Source: Rhabdophis nuchalis
Taxonomy: Eukaryota > Chordata > Lepidosauria > Squamata > Natricidae
DNA length: 64,000 bases
Assembly: GCA_039707465.1 (NCBI GenBank)
Contig: CM077653.1
Coordinates: 2,293,001 to 2,357,000 of the forward strand
Direction of reading: 5' to 3'
Positions 34,795 through 46,959 of this stretch are shown one piece after another. The translations under genes were made by a program, and so were the position numbers. Numbering within the stretch: position 1 is the stretch's first letter; each line of letters starts with the position of its first letter. The notes beneath the pieces were generated by a model. That model was given only the letters and a program-made list of their open reading frames with translations, was not told where the DNA came from and made no database searches.

Positions 34795-37700
34795 TCAGAG
34801 GCTCCACAGCATCGCCACCGCCTTGCAGATGCCCACGTCGTGGTAGTTGAAGTAGCAGAGGCCGGCAAAGGTGACGGCCGAAAGCAGGTAGAGGCCAGTG
34901 TTGGCCAGCTTAATGGAGGTCTTCCCGTGGACATAGTCAGTTAGAAATTGCCCCAGGCCCCTGCAGGGAAGGGAGAGAAAGGAACACACAGGAAGTTCAA
35001 GTCCTTCCAAACTGTGCTGAATCGAGTTAGAATTCAGTCGCTTCACAGATTACTCAGCGGGCGGCCCGAAACCACAATGTGGAAGAACGTATTCCCACTT
35101 CCCCAAAGGTTTGCTTCATTTGATTCTGGCTTACCCCTTCCACGGAGGACCCAAAAGTTCATATGAAGCCCATGGAGAACGACTCACCCAATCTCGGAGG
35201 CTTTAAGCCAGCTCCAAAGAGAGAAGATACCCCCCCAACAGGTGGCCAGGCCCCAATTTCTACCCAACTCAGCCCATCTTCTCAATTAAGGGGGTTGTTT
35301 AGAGCTGTAGGAGTTCTCTATTTCTGGGTTAGGCTAAGGTGTGTGTATGGGGAAGTGGGCCAGAGTCACCCAGGTGGCTTAACAAGCAACATGCAAACGT
35401 TAGTTTGAAGGGTGGGGGAAGATTGTTGGTCAGCCAATAAACTTAAATAAGTGAAAATACCAAAATATATGAAATATGAGTGGAAGGACAGGGGAAAAAA
35501 CCCTTGGATGAAGGAGGAGCTGGGATTTTCCCTGCTATAACAACAAACAGAATGAATATAAACAATGATGAAATGGGATGCCAGTCAAAGGAGAAAGGGA
35601 AGGAAATGATGCAATTGGCACAGAAATCCAGGGAACAGCGTGATGCAGCTGCAAGAAAAGTCATGTCTGGGATTGCATCAGCACAGATACGGTTTCTGAA
35701 TCCCAGGAGGGGACTGTCCTTAAATCGCATCCCAGGGATTGTGTCCTCTTTCGTTCTTTCGCTCTGGAAAGAGGATTCCGGCAGAAGGAAAAGAAATGCT
35801 GGTGAAGACCAGGGACTAGAAACTTAAGCCCTACCAAGGGATATCGGACAAACCAGTCCCATTTAATCTCAAGAAAATGGCCGAGGCAGGGGGGGGGGGG
35901 TATGGTATGAGTCAGACAATGGAGCCCAGCGTTTTCTTGGTTCTCCCAAAGGGCAGGCCATGAAATCGTCTTTTTCCGCTAGAGGCAGCCGGATTCCGAA
36001 TGCTGGGAGTAAGCAGTCGGTCGTTGGGTTGCCTGCCCTGAGCCTTCCATGGCTCAAATCCTGTTGGCCCGCAAGACACCCTCCGCCTACAAGTTCTCGG
36101 ATGAACCGCCTGGCGTGAGGACACCCAAGGCCCCTCTTCCAATGTGGGTCACGGAGAAGGAAATCAAAACGACGGAAGGGAGCCAGAGAGAAAAGTCTGT
36201 TTTTCTGGGGAGGGGAAAAGATTTTTTTCTGCTCAAGGGCGGGAACTTTTGCAAAACAAAGAAGAGCTTTCCAGAAACGAGGGAGGGAAACCCACAAAGG
36301 GGGGGGGGAGCAGAAACATAAAACCACTTGCTTTTGAAGCCCTTTGCCCTCTTTTGGCAGGCTCAGGCCTCAAGAACACCGCAACAGGCCAACTGAGTTA
36401 TTTTCTCCCTTCCTAAGAAGAACAAAAGTTTCTTACATTGTCCTTTCCAGGAACCCGCTTAGCCCAGGACGGAATGTTACTTCAATGGCCCTCCTGGGGA
36501 AGGGCTGGGCGGCAAGAATTTCCTCTTCACAACGCCTGTTTCCAAGGCCTGGATTCTTACCCACTGCTTTCTGGGGTGGGGGGGCAGGGAGCAGCTAGAA
36601 GGCACCCGAAAGAAGCTGCCGGGAGGGGGGGGGATTTTTCTTTCCCCCTACATGCACACCTCCACCCAAAGGAGGACACCCCCAAATCCCTTGGGCACAG
36701 CCCTTTCTGACTGCCGCAAGAGGTTACCGGGCAGAAATGTTTCGTAGGGCAGAAGGGAAAATAATTACAACCACAGACAAAATGTGTTTGGCTTACTGAA
36801 GTTTCGTCAAACGGAAGTATGAACAAAACAGACCTCCCCAGTCTTATCCACTCCTTTTTTTAGATCAGGGGTTGTTTGTTTTTTTCAAACTTGGGCGGGG
36901 CGGACTTACTTACCAGTGCCCGTGGAGTGTGAGGGTTGCTGCCAGAGAGTAATCCACAGCTGCTCCAGGATACAGATAGGCCGCCGGCAGGAGTCCAAGT
37001 AGGAGGATGCTGACTGCTCGCTCGCTGGTCCAATGGAGAGAGGCGGCCTTTGAACCAGCTGCGGACAGATGCAGCATTTTAATGCCCGAGGAACGGCTTC
37101 CTTGAGAGCTAGCAGCAAACACTCGGAAGGCGGGAGGTGGAAGGTACGTGTTTTATCCCGCAGGAAGCTGCTCAGGGGCGTCTTGAAGCACAGCAAATAA
37201 AATTGATGAGATTAAGAAGCTCCCCTCCCCCTCCTTCAAAAGGGACATGAAAAAGAAGCATGCCAGACCGTCAGAACATTGAATCTGGGTCGTTGGTCCC
37301 GCTTTTCGGGTCGGTCGTGACTTTGAAAGGTCACTAAGCAACCTGTTGGAACTTGAGGACCACCTGCGTCTTGTTTGGGGCTGCAGGCAGCTGGCAGAAG
37401 CATAAATGAACACACAAAAGAGGGACTCTCTAGGGCAGGGGGTCTGCAAAGTTGGCTCTTTTAAGACTGGTGGACTTCAACTTCCAGAATTCCCCAGCCA
37501 GCAGGCAGGCTGGGGAATTCTGGGAGTGGAAGTCCACCAGTCTTAAAAAGAGCCAACTTTGCAGACTCCTGCTCTAAGGGCTAGGGGTGTCAAACTGGAT
37601 TTATTTGATGGCTGGATCAACATTGTAGTTCTCCTCCGCAGGCCAGCTGGGACATGGGACAGGTGCCTCCTGCAGCACCCTCCCGGCCAAAACGGGGCGT

Positions 37701-40700
37701 GAGGAGGCCCCCCGCTTTGCTTTTCCCAGCCCAGCCCCATGGGCCAGTTGTAAGCACTCAGCAGGCTGGATGCGGCCCATGGGCCTTGAGTTTGAAACCT
37801 CTGCTCCAGGGTGTTTTGGTAAAGGACCCTAATTGGAGCTCAGGAAAGAGGAGGAGACAGCCTTCCAAAGAAACGAAGCCTACTGAATATCAAAGCTTTT
37901 GCCCACACAGCCTGAATGGGCCCAAGCCTGTTTCCAGGTCATGAGGAGGAGAAACTTGCAATTTTATTTCTTTAGAGTAAAAGAAAGTAACGTTTTGAGA
38001 TTTCCAAGAATCGATACTGTGAGCCCATGCACTGCTAGGCAAAAGGCCTCTGACTTAAATCACCGGAACAAACTTCCCTCAAGATTAGATGGCTCCCACT
38101 CTCCTTTGGAACCCAGCCTTGGGCAAGCAAAACCTGTCTGCTTTTTTTTTTCTTTTTCTTTGTTTAATGTTTCATTGGTTTTATTGTACTTTGACTGTTG
38201 TGAGCCACCCAGAGCAAAGGAGAATTGGACAAATTAGATCATTGCTTGTCCAATTATTAAACAATTACATCACAGGAGAGCGAGAGAGAGAGAAAGTTGT
38301 GTCTCCCTGGTGAGAGTTGTATCTCCCTTGTTCTAGCTTGTTACAACCTTGTAATACCCCCCAAGCAGCAAAATTGGATTTTTCAATTGAATACAGCCAT
38401 GTCTCAAACAGGAACACAACTTCTTTTCATCCCAAAGAATGGGACATAGTGATTTTTTTTCACTGATTCCATGGAATCCATAACCTCCAGAGATCGTGTT
38501 CAGAAAAGAACAGTGAAAGTTCCCCTTTTCCCACCCTCTGAGACAGGGGTCAATGAATCATGAGACTAAGCTACATGACGCACAAAGCAGACACACAAAA
38601 AAGGAACTAAAGGGAGACCTACCCAAACTGCTGGGAGATGTGTGAAATTTGCGTATCTCATGATGGCGGTGATGATGACAGTCCTCAACTGGTCTAATCA
38701 AAGCAGCCACTGAGTGTCTAGCCAAGAGATACTTGTTCAGGACAACTGTGGGCAGAAGAGATGCATCTCATTTTGTAAATAAGACGTTATTGATTGTTTT
38801 TAAAAATACAGACATACATACATATATAATATTAAAATGTTGGACACAGTGTGATCATCCTGACAATATCTCTGCCACACACACTATAACATAGAACAAA
38901 TATCAAATATACTCATCATACATTAATTATATACAATTATTCTACCCAATCCTGCTTATTTCCTGTTCCAACTTCCACCTCTCAGTTCCAACCATTGATA
39001 AAATCTGTTCCATATATTGTGATATTCTATCTCTCCTTTATTCTTTAATTGTAACATCCATCTAACCGATTCTACACAATCCAATACTTTCTTTATTATC
39101 TGTCTTTCTAAAAGTATATTTTCACATTTCCATTGTTGGGCATATACCAATCTATAAAACATTTTGTATTAATTCTCCTTGTTTGATGCGGCCAGCTTTA
39201 ATTTCCTATTTCCCCCCCACAGTTTTTGCCATTTTTCCAATTCAGTATTTATACCCAACATTTTTGGGCCATACCACCATTGTCTCTTTGACTTGTTCTT
39301 CCTCCATTTTATAATCTAGTAGGTATTTATAAATTATCTTTATCAATTTCTCATCCATCCCCAATAAAAATTCATCTAATTTCATTACATCTCTAATAAT
39401 ACTCCATATTTTCACATCCTTCGTGTAACATGATTGAATTTGTAGGTAGGACCACCACTCCAATTCCAAGACCATTTTGATCTTTTATTTTTTATTTAAT
39501 TTAAATTTATATCCCGCCCTTCTCCACAGAGGATCTGATCCCACTAATGCTTATAACACACTATAACAACACACAATCACAATGCTTAATTTTTTTTTAA
39601 AAAAGGCCCTTTGTCAGGGCTGTAAAGTGTAGAAACAAAAAACAAGCATTAATGCAGTGAAGAAACAGCAACCGACTTATCAACTGAAACATACTTTAAA
39701 ATACAAACATGGCTTCCATAAGCACCAAGCAGCCTTGACAGCAATGTAAGCCCACTCAGGACTATTCATGGTGTAGAAAAAAAGACCCCCACCCCCACCT
39801 GTCTATCATCACTTGAACGTGAAATGTGTGAAGCATGTGTGATACAATACAAAAATTGATTGGGGAAAGCAACCCAGATAGGTAAGATAAAACTGGATGT
39901 CCTTCAAATTCCATTTTGTGTGTGTGTGTGTGATTCTGGAAGCATTCCAGCCCCACCTAGTCTTCACACATTGTTAAGTGATAGGAAAGTGCACCTTTGT
40001 TTGCCAATGTGGCCTTTGCTGCGTTGAACGGAATCCTTGAGGTTATACAGTCAACACACATCTGAACACACCAGACTGCAGGAGTATGTCAAAACCCATG
40101 TTTCTATATTTAGGCCCAATTAATCACAGCTCACCAGGTATGTGTGCACAACACACCAAACCATAAAACTAATGGGCTGGGTTGGCACACGCTGTGCTAA
40201 ACTACCATAAAAATGTGTGAGGCGCCACGTGTGCGATAACTGTCTCTCAGTGCACTTTGTAACAGGATGACATGGGTAGGGATTCCTACCATCTTGTAGT
40301 CGTCCTTGCAGAGGAAGCCAGGAGCAAATGAGCTGGAAAAACAATGATCGAGTGTGACAGAGATCCATGTTCAATGTACGCAGAGCAATAAAGACTTCCC
40401 CCAAAATACGCCCCCCCTTCATCTTCAGTTAGGCAAAACCACTGCCTGAAGCACCCCCAGGCAGAGCCTAAAGAGGGGGATGAATTTTCTCTTTGTCTCT
40501 CTCTCTCTTTCTGTTTCTGTCTCTTTCTCTCTCTGTCACTCTTTGTCTCATTTTTTTCTGTCTCTCTCTTTCTGTCTCTTTCTCTGACTTTTCTTTCTTT
40601 GTCTCTTTCTCACTCTTTCTCTCTCTTTCTTTTTCTCTGCAAAAGATGGATGGATGGATGGGAGATATAAATTGGTAGATGATAGTGTGTGTGTATAGTT

Positions 40701-41332
40701 TATTTATCTATATATTGTCTATTTATTTATCAGCACAAACGCAACATAGATATGTAATATGTGGGAGAGAAACTACAGGCAGATTCCTGGCAATCTTTCC
40801 TGCTGTCTTCTCCTAGTGGCATCTGATGATTTATCCCCTGTCGTCTGATATGATTAATGATTGCAACGAATGAATCTTGTATCGTTAATTCCTGCCGCTC
40901 TGAGGGACGACCTGGGTCTCCCGTCCCTCTGCCGCCGGGTCTGCCCTGGGGGCTCCTGCACCGGAGGCCAGGCCCTCTGGGCCAGCCAAGGACAGGCCGT
41001 GGCCGTCTCCCCCGCGGAGCGAGGCCAGTGGGCTGCCCGGGGGATATAACGGGCTTCCCCTTTGGGGCGGGGGGAGGCGGTTAAATTGAAAGCACGCCCC
41101 GCCCCCTGCGGCCATTCAGACGTGCGGGACGCGTGTCTCCGGCCTCCCCTCCGCTCAAGGGCGACGCTGCGCTTCCCAGCCCCGAAGGGAGGGAGGGAGG
41201 GAGGGACGGAAGGGGAGAGAGGCCGTTCGGACCCCGCGGGAAGGGAGGCCCCGGGCGGACCCCCCACTCACCGGCCGCCGGACGCGCCCCCTGTCCGGCC
41301 CGCCACAGCCGCAGCGCCGCCACCGCCGCCAT
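34795..41332 (-). CDS. SDHD: succinate dehydrogenase subunit D, mitochondrial (4 exons)
   Basis: CybS membrane anchor of complex II; with SDHC it binds heme b and ubiquinone in the inner membrane. Exons: 41332-41272, 38745-38623, 37058-36914, 34960-34795, giving 164 residues plus TGA (human 159). Exon 3 is 145 nt, as in human, with [19 protein letters not shown] and TLHGHWG; the heme-ligand His is about 107. Exon 4 has [20 protein letters not shown]. Exons 1-2 encode the import presequence ([15 protein letters not shown]) with an unusual His-rich run, CHHHRHH. The start lies in a YY1-type AAGATGGCGGC. It is head-to-head with TIMM8B. Intron 1 contains L1 remnants. Confidence 0.96.
37436..37571. 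mobile_element. palindromic hAT MITE, 136 bp
   Basis: A near-perfect hairpin that starts CAGGGGGTCTGCAAAGTTGG and ends with the inverted form. Flanking 8-bp duplications are ctctaggg (37428-37435) and ctctaagg (37572-37579), differing at one base. It lies in SDHD intron 2. Confidence 0.85.
38770..39480 (-). mobile_element. L1 LINE fragment (ORF2 C-terminus and 3' part)
   Basis: On the minus strand, frames 39475-39242 and 39162-38956 read L1 ORF2 C-terminal sequence ([18 protein letters not shown], then [10 protein letters not shown]), broken by stops and shifts. The left boundary is uncertain and may approach the SDHD exon 2 acceptor at 38746. It does not overlap coding sequence. Confidence 0.7.
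40485..40642. repeat. (CT)n-rich polypyrimidine tract
   Basis: A run of tctctctttctg-type units of about 150 bp in SDHD intron 1. The open frame across it ([14 protein letters not shown]) is an artefact of the repeat. Confidence 0.9.
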
Positions 41333-41428
41333 CTTTGCCCCGCCGCACAAGGGCAACGGCCGGACAGCCGGAAGCGGAAGCGCGGGGGCGGGACTTCCTC
41401 CTCTTCTTCCTCTCCTCCTTCTGCCCTC
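41333..41428. promoter_or_regulatory. SDHD-TIMM8B bidirectional promoter
   Basis: Only 96 bp separate the two start codons. The block is CpG-rich, TATA-less, and has adjacent ETS-type GGAAGC motifs (CCGGAAGCGGAAGC near 41370). A YY1-type AAGATGGCGGC overlaps the SDHD ATG. Human SDHD and TIMM8B also share a head-to-head promoter. Confidence 0.8.
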
Positions 41429-42262
41429 ATGGAGGCCGAGGTGGGCCAGGAGGCCGAGGTGGCCGAGCTGCAGCGGCTGGTGGCGGCAGAGGAGCAGCGG
41501 GCGCGGCTCACGGCCCAGGTGCGCTGGAGGGGCTGCACGGCGGAGACCCCCCCCCAGGCCCCCTCCCCGTCTCAGGAGGCAGGGAGGGGGAGGGGGACCT
41601 GGGGGGTCGGAATGGGGGAGGGGCAGGGGGATATGGGGGCGGCAAGGGGGGAGGGAAGGGGCAAGATCTAGGAGGTCAGAAGGGGGAGGGGCGGGTAGGA
41701 AGGGGGGCAGGGTAAGATCTAGGGGGGCAGCAATGGGGAGGGGCAGGTGGATAAGGGGGTCAGAATGGGGTAGGGGGGAGGGGCAGGGTAAGATCTAGGG
41801 GTCAGAATGGGGGAGGGGCGGGATAAGATCTAGGAGGTCAGAATAAGGGAGGGGCAGGATGTGGGAGGGGCAGGAGGGCCTGGGGGTCAGGAGGGGGTGT
41901 GGGATGTGGGGGGGGGCGCAAGGAGGGCTTGGGGCGAGATGGAGGGGGACTCGAGGGACAGAAGTGGGCAGGCAGACTTAAGGGGATTAAGGGGAAGGCA
42001 GGAGGGCGTCTTGGGGTTGACACCAGAGGGTGATGGTGAGGGCACCCAACCCAACCCAAAGCACCGCCTTCCCTCGCTTGGCTCCCCCTTCCAGGTCCAC
42101 ACCTTCATGGAGGCCTGCTGGGAGAAGTGCGTGGACAAGCCCGGCTCCAAGCTCGACTCCCGGACCGAGACCTGCCTGGCCAACTGCGTCAACCGCTTCA
42201 TCGACACCACCTTGTCCGTCACCAACCGCTTTGCGCAGCTCATGCAGAAGGGCAGCCACTGA
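41429..42262 (+). CDS. TIMM8B: mitochondrial import inner membrane translocase subunit Tim8 B (2 exons)
   Basis: Small TIM chaperone of the intermembrane space that guides hydrophobic proteins to the TIM22 complex. Exons: 41429-41518 and 42095-42262, giving 85 residues plus TGA (human 83). The twin CX3C motif is intact: C38-WEK-C42 and C57-LAN-C61. Human-like blocks include [10 protein letters not shown] and [15 protein letters not shown]. The start is supported by family length and by the position opposite SDHD. The intron holds a G-rich minisatellite. Confidence 0.96.
41570..41880. repeat. G-rich minisatellite in the TIMM8B intron
   Basis: Degenerate tandem units of about 35 bp, each with gtcagaatgggggaggggc and taagatctag. 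The plus strand is rich in G runs that could form quadruplexes. Confidence 0.85.
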
Positions 42263-44466
42263 CACGGGGCCCTCGCAGGCTCTGGGGTGGCCCTTCCCCG
42301 AGTCAGCCTGAGGAAGAGTCGGTTGGCTGCCAACTGGTCCTCGGTTCCCCCGCTGGCAAGGAAGGGGACTTTGTGGAAGAAATGCTGGACTACATCCGGA
42401 GGCCACTCCAAGCAAGTGGACTATTACAATGTTGAAGTATTTTCCTTCCCTGGCAGGAGAAATAGGAGTGAATGCACACAGATGGTGTTAAAGCAGCTCA
42501 CTTTTCAAATTAAAGGAGTCTAATATTTCCATTCTGCACAAAGGGATGTAAAGATTCAATCCAATAACGCCGTGCACAGAACAACTGGGCTGGATCCGAA
42601 ACTGCTGTCAATGTCAGTACGAGAAAAGAAGTGATTTATTCTCCTTTTACTCTTTTAGCACATTAATTCTAATTCTGATCTAAGCTTACAAGTAATATTG
42701 GGAGTTCAATCAAACGTGTATTTTATTCCACTATGGGGTATGTTTGTACAAAATGAAAATCCATCATTAAATGGAGAATGGTTTCGTGAGTAAGTCTGGT
42801 TGTTTGGCTTTGTTCAATATACCATCAACTAAGCATACAAACTACCTAAATCCACACAACAGACTGGAAAACAGTCTGAAAAAAGTAAAGAAAGAAAAAA
42901 TGTACCCTTGACCCTCTGTGGAATTCCTTATCCTTTAGATTTGCCTTTGGGTGTAACCCAAGAACCTTTGCTCCCACACACCACAAATCAGAAATACAGT
43001 TAAAGGCAGCCTGGTTTGTTTTTTTTGGCTGAAGTCAACACTTTTTATTTCTGCAGACCATTTAAATCAACTCATGCCAGTGTTTTTGTATGTATAAAAA
43101 AATAAGTTTTTGATTTTTCATAGAAACAGTTTCAATGGCTTCGCTTCTTTGTAGCAACAGTTATTTCCAAAAATACTTTTTATATCCCTGTACACAAAGG
43201 ACCAAAAAAAGAAAAGAAACAAAAAAGCCCAGCTTATCATTCTACATTTTAGAACAAGGTCATTCCACAGACGTTTTAATGCGAGACAGATTTGTTCGAG
43301 GAGACCAGGAGGGGGGAAAAAAAGTATTAAATATAAAGCTGGCAGACGGTTGAGGTGAGTATTTTCCAAAACTTTGTGAAGGGGAATTGGGGATGGCCAG
43401 CAATAGAGAACTATTCTGTGTTTAGTGCCTTCAGTTTTCAACACACTTGCTCAGTGTGTTTTTGATGAGCAAAGGCATATTTAGCAAATCTGCTTTGTTC
43501 ATTTCCAAGGCTTCCCCCACATTTCAGGAAGAACGGTGTGTTAAGGAATCTTTGAACTCCGCCAGGGTGACCAGTCCCTCTTGCAGAACTGCAGTTGTTA
43601 GCAGAATCAGGAGAGGTAGGAGGCAGATGTGATCTGGGTTGTATCCTGGGAATATCCTTCCACAGCCACTTAACCGCCATTAGAAAGCCATGAAGAGCTT
43701 TACCAAAAAGGAAAGAAATCTCACCCATAATATGGCTCTTAATTGGGTACCCCACGCAAAGATAGATCCTGTTGCTCATCCTATTAATTCAGCTACAAGA
43801 AGCTGAAGGCTCTGCATTTTCTCTGGAATTAACTTTGGGCAGCAAGAGATAATTTAAGAAGAGGATTCGGCCAGCCAGAACAAGATCTGGTCCCCCAATG
43901 GCAAGTGAATGGATAGGATGACCTGCATTCTTCCAGGTACGGGAGTGGTGGGTGGTCTCCCGTTTCTTCACAAGGTGAATACTTAGTCGACCTCGAAGGC
44001 TGCAGGGGGGTCTGTTTGGTTGACTCCGAGCCAGTCTGCCCCCTTACCTCTACAGGAGAGGGCACGTTCAAAGCGGAGAGCGAGGCATGGCTACCTGCTT
44101 GGGGAATACTTCCTCACCTGTCCCTCGTCCTTTTATTGCAATCCGTCTGCAAGTTTTCGCCAAAAACAGAAATTAAACTCCAGGTGATTTTTTTGGCAAA
44201 GGGAGGAGGGGGGAGACCTTACCATCCAGCGTTCCTGCCACCTTCGAGAGCAGAACTTTGCCTTGGGAAGGTCCATCCCGATGGGAGGGACGGCAGAGGG
44301 ACTGTCTGGCTAGAATGTGTGGCAGCCAAAAGAAATCCAAGCCTTTGTTTTGGAAAACTCAAAACTGCTCTCTGCCCCCGACAGTGGAACCAAATTCAAG
44401 TTTGTTCCAAGCAGGGCTGTGTCGGGGTGTGTGTGTATGTCCGTCCGTGTGTCCTGGAGCTGGGTT
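42263..44466. other. TIMM8B-NKAPD1 convergent intergenic region
   Basis: TIMM8B 3'UTR (ATTAAA near 42510), then the probable long NKAPD1 3'UTR on the minus strand, with AATAAA complements near 42636 and 43044. No other gene or clear repeat was recognised. Confidence 0.5.
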
Positions 44467-46930
44467 CTAATCCTCCTCTGAGCTGTCCTCGGAGTTCTCG
44501 TCAGCCGCCACTTTCCAGTTCTTCCTCTTGCTGCGCTTCTCCGGCGCCCTGTCGCCCGTTCTTTCGGACAGGGAAGCCTGGCGCTTCCGCCTCTTCCTGG
44601 CCGGCTCCCCTGAGTCACTGTCCCCAGAGTGGCTGGAGAGGCAGCTGCTGGCTTTGCTGGAGCCGCTGCCTGGATCCGAGGACGAGGCGGGAGGCTGCTC
44701 CGAGGCCTTCTTGGCCTTCTTGTGGCGCTTCTTCCTCCTCTTGGGGGGCTCTCCTTCCGAACACTCCGACTCCTGGGAAGAAGCCGCTGCCGCAGCCGCC
44801 GTGCTCAGCGGCTCCTCGCGTTTCTTCTTCTTTTTCTTCTTGTGAGATTTCTTTTTCTGCTTCTTCTTGTGTGACTTTTTGGCCTTTTTCCTCTTGTGCA
44901 GCTTCGCGGAGCTCGGCTTGCCCGACTGAGATTTCCTTTTGCCATTCAGGGAGTTTAGTTCGTCTGGCTCCCGGTCACTGCAAAACACAAGCAGGATGAG
45001 CTTCAGTTTGGGGCACCTTGTCTGAAAGCTTTAAGAAAACTGGCCAAAAGCAACAATTTCCTAATCTTTTTAGCTGAGCCATGACCCGCAAACCAGAGGT
45101 TTGGCATTCAGCAGGTTCTGACCAGTTATGGAGAACCGGTAGAGGAAATTTTGAGTAGTTTGGAGAACCGGCAAATGCCACCTCTGGCTGCCCCACCCCT
45201 CTATTCTCGGCCTCCCAAGTCCCAGCTGCTCAGGAGGGGATGTGGATTTTGCAGTATCCTTCCCCTGACACCCCAACCAAACCAAACCACGCCCACAGAA
45301 CCGGTAGTAAAAAAAAAAATTGAATCCCACCACTGCCGCAAATGTCCAAGCCCAATTAACGTTTCATAGTGACATTTCTTACAGGCTCGGTTTTTAAAAA
45401 CCTTGGACCATGCTGGACGAAATGAGGTGCAGTAAGCTTTATCAAGCTATTTGTAGTTTATTTCAGCTCTCTCTACCCTATCCCAGGAATCAAAGAGAAG
45501 ATTCAGCAAGGCTTTGCTCGCAGAAGGAAATTTCCATGACCTCACATGCTACTCTGTACAGAAGTTTAAATTAGTGGAAAATCAAAACCATGGACCAGAG
45601 TCTGAACTAACCAATTTTCCACCAGAGTACGGTGTGGAAATTAGATTTAGTATGGAAGCAACAGTTTTCGACAGTACCATGTAAAGAAAAGAGCAGTCAG
45701 AAGGCATAAATCTAAGGTCTGGACTATTTTAATGTCCAAAGGAGACCATTTAGGATTTTGGTACTTTAAGGCTTTACCTGTCTGTGTCAAATTCTTCTGG
45801 ATACAACTCTTTGTAGCCACTGTGACCCCATCTGTATAAAAAATTTTTTTAAAAAGGAACAAGCATGTAAAGATCACACATAGCCACTTCACACTGAAAA
45901 AAATCACTAAAAAGGAGGCCCAAGATTTTTTTTTAAGTATTATTGCAAACCTCCCAACCAATTTCGTTGTAAACAAGTACAATGACAATAAAGATTATAC
46001 TTATATTATGTGACACTACCTGTCTGGCATGTTAGCTTCGCATTCGTAGAGCTTCTTGTTCCAGTACCGGGTGTGTTGAAGGTCATCTTCAATGCTCACG
46101 GCCATAACCGGCGTGTTCCTTGCCCTCCAGGTGGCCTGCTGGCTGTCCTCATCAAAGCCATCGCTACGCATCCGGCTGCTGCAGAGACCACGGGAGACGG
46201 GCTGGTAAGCTTTGTGGGGAAAGCTTCTCTGGCAGGAGTCAGAAACAAGGCACACGGCGTTATTCCTCCCCACCCCCACCCCCAAGTGATCCTGCATAAA
46301 CCAAGGGACCAGTTTCACCGCTTTGCCCAAACTAAAAATCTCCCCCCATCCCTACAGTTGGCCTTCTTCCCTAAGGCAGGACTGCCACCTTTTGACCCAC
46401 GGGCGGCTCTACTGTTTTCTAAAGGCTACCGTCTTTAGGAAAACAGGAGTTCTACCCTTCCCTGTTCCACGAAGGCTCGAGGGCTCAAATGGCCAGAACT
46501 CGCTTCTGCTTTAAGGGGCAGAGTTGAGCAGCCAAGTTAGCGTGAGTGAGAAGGCAGGGTGAAGTCTCTCGCAAAAGGAAGCAAGAGAAGTTCCAAGCAA
46601 GAAGCGGGTGGAGGCAGGCATCGCCAGCTGTTTGTGAGTGATGCTGCTTTAATAGTGTGGAAGTCCCACCTGGAGCTGTTCAGAAGAGTCCTCTCCTGTC
46701 TGCCCCAGTGGATCTCTTGGCTCTGCTTCTCCATCTCCCGTATTTTCCACATTTCGGACTCTTCCTGAATCTGAGGCAGGCAAAGAAAAAAGCCGGTGAG
46801 GAAAGGGAGAAGCCAGGCTGCTCCGCTTACGGGACCCCTGGGGAGGAAACCGGCCCCTTACCTTGTTGTGGGCGCCCGTGTGGCGAATGACATTCCGCAG
46901 AAGGATTTTGCCCAAGGGGACGTGGGACAT
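44467..46930 (-). CDS. NKAPD1: NKAP domain-containing protein 1 (5 coding exons)
   Basis: A poorly characterised lysine-rich nuclear protein, formerly C11orf57. Exons: 46930-46862, 46770-46670, 46178-46020, 45831-45778, 44977-44467, giving 297 residues plus TAG (human 292). Conserved blocks are MSHVPLGKILLRNVIRH, EESEMWKIREMEKQ, MRSDGFDED and YWNKKLYECEANMPDR, then WGHSGYKELYPEEF. The last exon is lysine-rich (repeated HKKKKKKK-type runs) with Ser/Glu patches and ends SEDSSEED. Exon 3 begins with a CAGCAG tandem acceptor, so one serine may be optional. A 5'UTR exon near the CpG island is likely. It is head-to-head with PIH1D2. Confidence 0.94.
45094..45335 (-). mobile_element. hAT-type MITE (CAGNGGTGG family)
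   Basis: It ends in CAGAGGTTTGGCATTCAGC and the inverted CAGTGGTGGGATTCA. The 8-bp flanks are ccgcaaac (45086-45093) and ccgcaaat (45336-45343). It lies in an NKAPD1 intron. Confidence 0.8.
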
Positions 46931-46959
46931 CTTTTCCGCACCAAGCAGGAGCCGAAGGA

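Noticed and set aside
35480..35827. 115-aa frame in SDHD intron 3
   Set aside because: No recognised domain, no clear splice or promoter context, and the composition looks like chance.
40120..40422. 100-aa minus-strand frame considered as SDHD exon 2
   Set aside because: There is no similarity to SDHD. The true exon 2 at 38745-38623 fits phase, length and motif.
41062..41798. 217-aa and 221-aa frames around TIMM8B
   Set aside because: Gly/Arg-rich frames from CpG and minisatellite sequence; they are out of frame with TIMM8B.
44016..44999. 327-aa plus-strand frame opposite NKAPD1
   Set aside because: The antisense shadow of the lysine-rich last NKAPD1 exon. It is mostly Ser/Pro/Cys with no homology.
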